From Polychytrium aggregatum (taxonomy: Eukaryota > Chytridiomycota > Chytridiomycetes > Polychytriales), in contig NW_026516270.1 of NCBI RefSeq assembly GCF_025602895.1, positions 124,001 to 188,000 on the forward strand: a stretch of 64,000 bases of DNA, given 5' to 3'. The first letter of the stretch is position 1. Each line of letters opens with the position of its first letter. Positions 58,740 to 64,000 of the stretch are shown here, in pieces. Made by a program: the position numbers and the translations under genes. The notes below the pieces were generated by a model. The model made no database searches. It saw only the letters and a list, made by a program, of their open reading frames with translations, and had not been told where the DNA came from.

Positions 58740-59519
58740 TTAGGCATTGGCGTCGAAGATGTGCTTTCCGCGCTGCTGGAAGTGCGTCATGGGCTTGCCG
58801 GATCCAATGACGCCAACCTTGGCATAGGGATCGTCCGAGGTCGCAAACATGGAGCCCTTCTTTCGCATGACGGAGGTCACCTGCACAGGCTTCTTCTTCT
58901 TGCTGGCAGAGTCGCCACCCTTGGTGGCAAAGCTGAGCCAGTTGTTCTGCTTCTCGCTCTGCTCGGCCGACTTTTTCTCGATGAAATCCATCAGCTTGAG
59001 CTTCTTTTGCTTGCGCTTCTCCTTCTCGCGGGCCTCGCGCTCGAGCTCGCGCTTGCGTTCGTCGGAGGACGGATCGGACGGAGGAGACGGAACGATGTTG
59101 ACTCGGGCAGCAGGGGCGGCCGAGGCGTCACGGATATCCGTCAGCTTTACCGACTCGCGGGTGTTGTATCCGCTGAACACGACCGCCACCTCCTCACCGT
59201 TCGGGGGAACATCGACGATGGTGGCCTCGTAGAACTTGCCGTCGCCGCTCCACTTGGCTTGGACTTGCTGGCCCTTGGCAAGAGACTTTTTGGAAGCCGA
59301 GGAGGGCTTTGGGTTGTCCCGGGAGGAAGCCGCAGCGGGTGTCTGGGCAGCAGCGCGCGGCGGAGAGGCAGACTGGGTCAGCGAAGTATACAGAGTGATC
59401 AGCTCGCCGAGATCAGACTTGAGCTTCAGGAGCTCGGCGTTTTCGGGGTCTTTCTCCAGGGCCTCGTCGACCTGGGAGAGCTGGTACTTGTAGGACTGGA
59501 GTTCTTCGAAATCACTCAT
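58740..59519 (-). CDS. SPF30: SPF30/SMNDC1 splicing factor, Tudor domain
   Basis: Single exon, 259 aa. Promotes U4/U6.U5 tri-snRNP entry into the spliceosome; its Tudor domain reads symmetric dimethyl-arginine on Sm proteins. N-terminal helix (FEELQSYKYQLSQVDEALEK, LLKLKSDLGELI), an Ala/Ser/Pro linker, then Tudor (about residues 85-135): GQQVQAKWSGDGKFYEATI, VAVVFSGYNTRESVKL. A long Lys/Glu helix follows (ERKRELEREAREKEKRKQ), then the conserved C-terminal NNWLSFATKG, KKGSMFAT and GVIGSGKPMTHF. The family is absent from S. cerevisiae but present in S. pombe and animals. The ATG at 59519 gives the canonical MSDFEELQ start. Confidence 0.95.
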   Translation of the reverse strand: MSDFEELQSYKYQLSQVDEALEKDPENAELLKLKSDLGELITLYTSLTQSASPPRAAAQTPAAASSRDNPKPSSASKKSLAKGQQVQAKWSGDGKFYEATIVDVPPNGEEVAVVFSGYNTRESVKLTDIRDASAAPAARVNIVPSPPSDPSSDERKRELEREAREKEKRKQKKLKLMDFIEKKSAEQSEKQNNWLSFATKGGDSASKKKKPVQVTSVMRKKGSMFATSDDPYAKVGVIGSGKPMTHFQQRGKHIFDANA

Positions 59520-59665
59520 GGCGGACAGATGACGGAGGACGGGTGGGCGGAAGCGGTGCTGGTGGTGCAGACAGTGCGGATGGATCGCCGACAAAATGCC
59601 AGGAGGATGGATGGCGGGTGAGATGAGGGCGGAAAGGCGCAGAAGGGCGCAGAAGCAAAAACGAA

Positions 59666-59670
<5 letters not shown>

Positions 59671-59717
<47 letters not shown>
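59671..59717. repeat. (AG)n dinucleotide run
   Basis: About 23 uninterrupted AG units, 150-200 bp upstream of the SPF30 start; on the SPF30 sense strand it is a CT tract. Confidence 0.95.
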
Positions 59718-59720
<3 letters not shown>

Positions 59721-59903
59721 GTTGTTCTCGCTCTGTGGCAGCAGCAGCAGTGTCCGGAAACGCAGTCAGCCACACATTGGCAGGCACAGTCCCACAGAAA
59801 TGTCCAGCCCGCCGAATGAGATCAGGACCAAGTCAGCAGATGAATGAATGAATGAATGAGCATGGATGTATTCAGAAACCAGATAGAAGGCAGCAAAATA
59901 TTT

Positions 59904-59979
59904 GATCGTTGATGAAAAAAAAAATAGGGCATCCCATTTTTTTTTTCTTTTTTCTTTTTTTTGTTCTGCATTGACTGTA
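59904..59979. mobile_element. Possible end-to-end remnant of the inverted-repeat element (E)
   Basis: A-rich arm GATCGTTGATG, A10, TAGGGCA, immediately followed by TCCCA, a long T-rich run, TTCTGCATTGACTG and TA. Each arm resembles an element end (compare TCGATCCAGAAA..GGGACA), but they meet with no interior, giving a long A/T hairpin. It could also be ordinary A/T-rich 3' sequence. Confidence 0.35.
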
Positions 59980-60280
59980 ATGAAGAAGCTGCAATATGCC
60001 AAAGGAGAACAAACCAGAGAGCAATAATCTAATGAAGTGATCCAACGACGACAAAAACGAAACAAACAAAAAAGAGTGTGCGGATAGTGCGGCGGCGGCA
60101 AACAGACGGCGAGGACCGACATCACAGGACAGACGGCCAGTGATCGACGGCGGTATTTACATACAGAAGGATTAGAAACGCAGAGTACATTCGCTCGAGC
60201 AGAGAATAAGCATACAAGAACACACATGCAGCGCGGAGCGCATGCTTGGGGCCAGGCGAGCACCGACAGCCGAATTAGAT

Positions 60281-61549
60281 CTATATGGTGGTTTTCATCG
60301 TGGCGACAGGAACAAAACTTGATGTCAAGGGCGGCTGCTTGGAGTAGTGATGCGGAAGATGATATTGCTGGATATTTTGACGATATTGATGGTGATGGTG
60401 ATGCTGATGGCGGTTGTGGGATGGGTGAAGTGGGTGCTGTGTGTGCTGTGCGTGGTGCTGGGGCTGGAGTCGAGACGAAAGTTGAGGCTGAGGCTGAGAT
60501 TGGAGCTGGAGCTGAGACTGGAGCTGCGACTGGAGCTGCGACTGAGATTGCAGCTGGGGCTGGGGCTGGGGCTGACAGAGGTGGTACATGCTCCAAGAGG
60601 GAGGGCCAATGGCAGCAAAGTTGTTGCCGGTCGGCACCTGATCGAACTGCTGGGGGAGCTTGGCACACGCAGCAGACGGGCTCGGCGATGGATGGAAGGG
60701 TCGCAGCGTTGAGACAGAAGACTTGGCTGTGTAGTGGAAGGAGGTATAGGCCATAGGGATCGGCGACGGAGGCGGCGTAACAGGGTCGTAGGCATTACTG
60801 AGCGAGATGGGCTTATATACATAGGGGCCGAAGGAAGGCGGCTGCACGGAGGCGGCGGCATTGGCGGTCATCAGATCGCGGCGAGGAACAGGGCGGAAGG
60901 GCAGCGACTCGACAGGGAAGGCGCACTGGGCCGCGCGGGAGTTGGGCTGGAGGGCCAGGGGCGGGTAGTTGAAGGCCATCTCGGCACGGTACCGGAACAT
61001 CTCTTGGATGTCCTCTTTGGTGATTGGATCGACATCGATCGGTTTGCGATCTGCAGCCATGAACGGAGCGCGGAGCCACAGGCGTGTCAGCAAGCAGACA
61101 GCATCTCGGAGATGATCTCGGCAGACAGACCCACACCGTTCCCACCAGATCGATGCGAGCAGGAATAGTGCCCAGATCGATGTGGGCAGGAAACACCGGG
61201 GGCGCCGCACACAAGGCCGTGGACGGCATCAACGAGCAAGACAACCAGCAAGTCAACCAGCAAGACAACCAGCAAGTCAGCCTGCGAGCTTACCATAGTC
61301 CAGCTTCGAAAACGTGACGCCAACAGCGACTGTGCTGACAAAAGAGACTCGCTTGGGAGCAAAGGCTTGCTCTGGGGTCAGGGGCGATACAGGCAGCTGG
61401 CTCTCGCAGAGCCGGTCGTGCGGGGCGGCTCCACACACAGTGTCCTCGGAGCACCGGGAGGTCTCGGACTCGGAGTCGCAGGACAGACGGGGACAGGAGG
61501 CAGGCAGAAACGGAACGGCCTTGGGGTTGAGCGAGGAAGCGAGCTTCAT
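60281..61549 (-). CDS. Gln/His-rich protein with an RVxF-type motif
   Basis: Exons 61549-61294 and 61050-60281, joined in phase 1, 341 aa. The N-terminal part has the block PKRVSFVSTVAVGVTFSKLD, continuing across the intron as YDRKPIDVDPITKEDIQEMF and then RYRAEMAFNYPPL. KRVSF fits the RVxF docking motif for protein phosphatase 1. The following Y-D-R-x-P and acidic/hydrophobic helix look like a conserved short domain; I recall no function for it. From about residue 200 the sequence is low complexity: Pro/Ser, then QPQPQPQLQSQSQ, then His-rich HHHHHQYRQN. It ends KTTI and a stop. The splice is supported because it recreates a smooth motif. Function unknown. Confidence 0.75.
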
Positions 61550-62146
61550 GGCGACAAAGGGGAAGGAGGGCTATTTCAAAGCGATCGACAGGGAGCAAAA
61601 AGCGATGGCTGGACCGAGCTGGGGGTCGCGGGGCTGAGGTATTATGGTATTACTTAGAGGCCAAGGCGGGGGGAGGGAGCAGAAGATGAAGCAGAAGCAG
61701 AAGCAGGTCGAGACGGCAGCAGAGGACGCTGGAGGATGGAGCGGATCTGGGGGAGGTGATGGTGATGGTGATGGTGATGGTGCAGGACAGAGACCTGCGC
61801 AGGTCTGGGGGGAAGTTGGCGACGAGAGAGGGGCGGCCGGACGAGGCATTTCAAAGCCCTGGGGCGACGCGGGGGTGGGGCGAGGCGCTCTCGCCGTGCT
61901 CTCGCCGTGCTCTCGCCTCTCGCCCCTCGCCGCGCACAGGCCGCTCGTGCGCAGCAGTTGTCGCACAGACGCCCCTCCGCGCCTCTCTCGCCCGTGGTCT
62001 CGGCGGGGCGAGGGCGAGGGCGAGGGGGAAGGCGAAAGGCAAGGCGCATGGCAAGGCGAAAGGCAAGGCGAAAGGCAAGGCGCATGGGTGCTTCAAGGCT
62101 CTGGTGTCGTCTCCGATCTGGCTCGCCTCGACCTGATCTCTGCACC
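61550..62146. other. Divergent promoter region, Gln/His-rich gene / PPWD1, with repeats
   Basis: 597 bp. Contains a ggtgat run (61757-61782), a ctctcgccgtg repeat (61889-61920) and a stretch built from ggcgaaaggcaa and ggcgcatggcaa units (62028-62093) just before the PPWD1 start. No gene seen. Confidence 0.6.
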
Positions 62147-64000
62147 ATGTCCCCCCAAGCGGCCGACCCCAAGCGACGACCCGCCAACGACAGCGACGAC
62201 GACCGCGATCCGCAGCAGAAGCGGCTGAAATGTACGCACACGCTCTCTGCGATCCAGAAGGGCCTCTGCTGCTCCTGCTGGGCTGGCTCCTCTGTCGCTG
62301 TTGCTCATGCCACGCGGGCTCAGTCGGCTAACTGTGTTGCTCTCGATTCCTGCGCGGATCTGCAATCGCGCCTCAATTCACACACCCTGGTTGGGCCGGA
62401 TCCCTCCAACTGCGGCACTATGCAACCCAAATCCATCATTCCAACCAACGATCCAACTCCAATCCGTCGATGTTTGCTGTCGGTGATCGTGACAACAACA
62501 CTGCCCATATTTCACAGCCCGCCGCGGTGATTCCGCCAACTCTGATCTCGGATCGGCTGATCTTCACGATGGCGCGAACCGACAGGACGATGACGATGAC
62601 AATGACAATGACGATGTCGGGCCGATGCCGGTCTCATCCTCAGAGCCAAAGAAGAGGCACAAAGGTTCGCTCCGCTCGAGACACAATGCATCCCTATGTG
62701 GCAAGCCGCTCGGATATACAACTGCCTCTTCTACTGGCACTCACCCTGCATCGCTCTTGTGTCGTCGTGCCGCCAGTCCTGGAGCACGAGCAGCTCTTCC
62801 TCGAGAATCTGCCCTGCAAGGACATGTACGAAAAGAGTCTAATGCATCGCGACATTGTCAATTTTGTTGAGGTCTCGTCTCAGTAAGTACATGCCTCCCT
62901 TGTGCAGTGCCGTTGGATCACGCCTTGGCCTCAGCCCTGTCAGACTGGCGTGCGAGTCATCTTTGACGACGGATCTGACGCTTCCCTTTCCTCCTCTGAA
63001 ACCTTCACTCAGAACCGACTTTATCATCACCACCTCAATCGACGGACACGTCAAGTTCTGGAAGAAGACCGAAAAGGGTATCGAGTTTGTCAAGCACTAT
63101 CGTGCCCACCTCAGCGCCATTGTCGCTGTTGCCCTGAGCCACGATGGTCTGCTGTTTGCCACGGCTGGCGCCGACAAGGCTCTCAAGATCTTTGATGTTG
63201 TCAACTTTGGTAAGAATGGCTCGTCGGATGGCTCTCTTAGCAAATGGCCTCTTGGCAGATGACCTCTTGTCAAATGCCCTCTTGGCCCGCCCCACCCTGT
63301 TCTTTTCTGACGCTCTCAAACTTTATCCCGACTAGACATGATCAACTTGATCAAGTTGGACTATCTGCCCAACAGCCTCTCGTGGGCATGCCAAAAGGGC
63401 CAGATCCAGGCTCTGCTATTATGGTGAGCGAACCTACCAGTAGCCCTCAGCGCGCTTGGCTGCAGAACCTTTGTCGCCCAGCCAAAGAACCCGCAAAGGA
63501 CTCGCCCATCTCGCTGTCCCGCAATACCGTCGATTGTCAGGAATCAGCAGTTCTGTCGCCCAAGGGCTGTTCCCCTCGTTCTCTGGCTTCAATCTGCTCT
63601 GATCACACGGTCAGCAGCGCTTCAGCAGCGCTTCGTGTCCAAGAATCAGCCTAGTTTCCATCACTAACGCACATGTCCACGCTGCCGAAACCCGCTAACC
63701 GCCTCTCGGGTCCTCTCGGGTCCTCTCGTCAATAGCTCGGACAAAGAATCGCCCGCCATCCATGTCTATGATGGACGCGGCGGCGATCAAACCATCTGTA
63801 CCGTTTCCAAGATCCATCAGCAGCCTGTGCATATCATGCAGTATCATCCGGACGCCAATACCATCGTCAGCGTTGACGAGGGTGGCATGATTGAATACTG
63901 GGTCGTCAGCACGACCGAGCCACTCCCGCCCCCACCCGAAGCACCGTATGTCAGCTGGGAATACAAGGCCGAAACTGACCTGTACGAGTTCAAGAAGGTG
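62147..64000 (+). CDS. PPWD1: PPWD1-type WD40 / cyclophilin spliceosomal protein, 3' cut
   Basis: Exons 62147-62231, 62518-62664, 62777-62882, 63013-63209, 63336-63423, 63736 to the window edge; 296 codons visible, in phase. The N-terminus is acidic and basic ([24 protein letters not shown]), then the family's start [20 protein letters not shown] and [16 protein letters not shown]40 repeats: [68 protein letters not shown] and [15 protein letters not shown]. The C-terminal cyclophilin (peptidyl-prolyl isomerase) domain of the family must lie beyond 64000. Human PPWD1 is found in spliceosomal C complex. SPF30 nearby is also a splicing factor, but the two are not adjacent or co-oriented. Confidence 0.93.

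Larger units (their letters stand above)
59520..60280. other. SPF30 5' flank / Gln-rich gene 3' flank
   Basis: 761 bp. Contains an (AG)n run (59671-59717), a gaat repeat (59842-59860) and hairpin E (59904-59979). No gene seen. Confidence 0.55.

Noticed and set aside
58551-59621. 356-codon plus-strand open frame
   Set aside because: Exact antisense of the SPF30 coding sequence; Leu/Gly/Val-rich shadow of a Lys/Glu-rich gene.
61757-62093. Charged repeat-rich frames just before PPWD1
   Set aside because: They come from ggtgat and ggcgaaaggcaa repeats in the promoter and do not join PPWD1 in phase.

Overview
This is a fungal nuclear window. Nineteen of the 22 protein genes recognised are split by introns, mostly 60-330 nt with GT..AG ends. 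Gene content points to a fungus, because a KRE2/MNT1-family (GT15) mannosyltransferase, a WSC-like wall-sensor ectodomain, Mdm35, Tim8 and Trs120 are all present. CLPTM1, SPF30, PPWD1, SCOC and an APE1-type AP endonuclease, together with the intron density, suggest an early-diverging (chytrid-like) lineage. The lineage is inference; the gene families are read from the sequence. I assembled exon models by hand from conserved protein motifs, splice-site words and codon-phase arithmetic. Nearly all models close in phase; the exceptions are stated.

Layout. 1-4.6 kb: 3'-truncated secreted tyrosinase (-) and AP endonuclease (-). 4.6-10.8 kb: Aurora kinase (+) and GT15 mannosyltransferase (+). 10.8-16.6 kb: transposon-like element A, a WSC-TM-SH3 membrane protein (+), Mdm35 (-) and a Sel1-repeat protein (+). 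17.4-26.9 kb: glucose-6-phosphate isomerase (-), divergent from a 13-exon ankyrin/RasGEF protein (+). 27-36.6 kb: Tim8 (-), a double AN1 zinc-finger protein (-), Nop2 (+) and GDP-mannose pyrophosphorylase (-). 36.9-42.8 kb: element C, an unrecognised gene (-), a Ser/Pro-rich protein (+) and SCOC (+). 43.3-57.1 kb: 17-exon TRS120 (+), oligoribonuclease (+) ending inside element B, and CLPTM1 (+) with an 18-nt micro-exon. 57-64 kb: element end D, SPF30 (-), hairpin E, a Gln/His-rich protein with an RVxF motif (-), and PPWD1 (+), cut by the right edge.

The genes do not form an operon or an obvious cluster; they are ordinary housekeeping and signalling genes in mixed orientation. Three (PGI1, GDP-mannose pyrophosphorylase, GT15 transferase) serve sugar-nucleotide supply and mannosylation, and one (WSC-SH3) may sense the wall, but they are not adjacent.

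The most unusual features are: a family of TA-flanked short inverted-repeat elements (two copies of exactly 405 bp plus smaller relatives), all lying at or just 3' of gene ends, one of which supplies the last codons and stop of the oligoribonuclease; an ankyrin plus RasGEF fusion carrying a duplicated 'WPP' helical module; a WSC-TM-SH3 single-pass protein; and many gene-specific minisatellites confined to introns and gene flanks.
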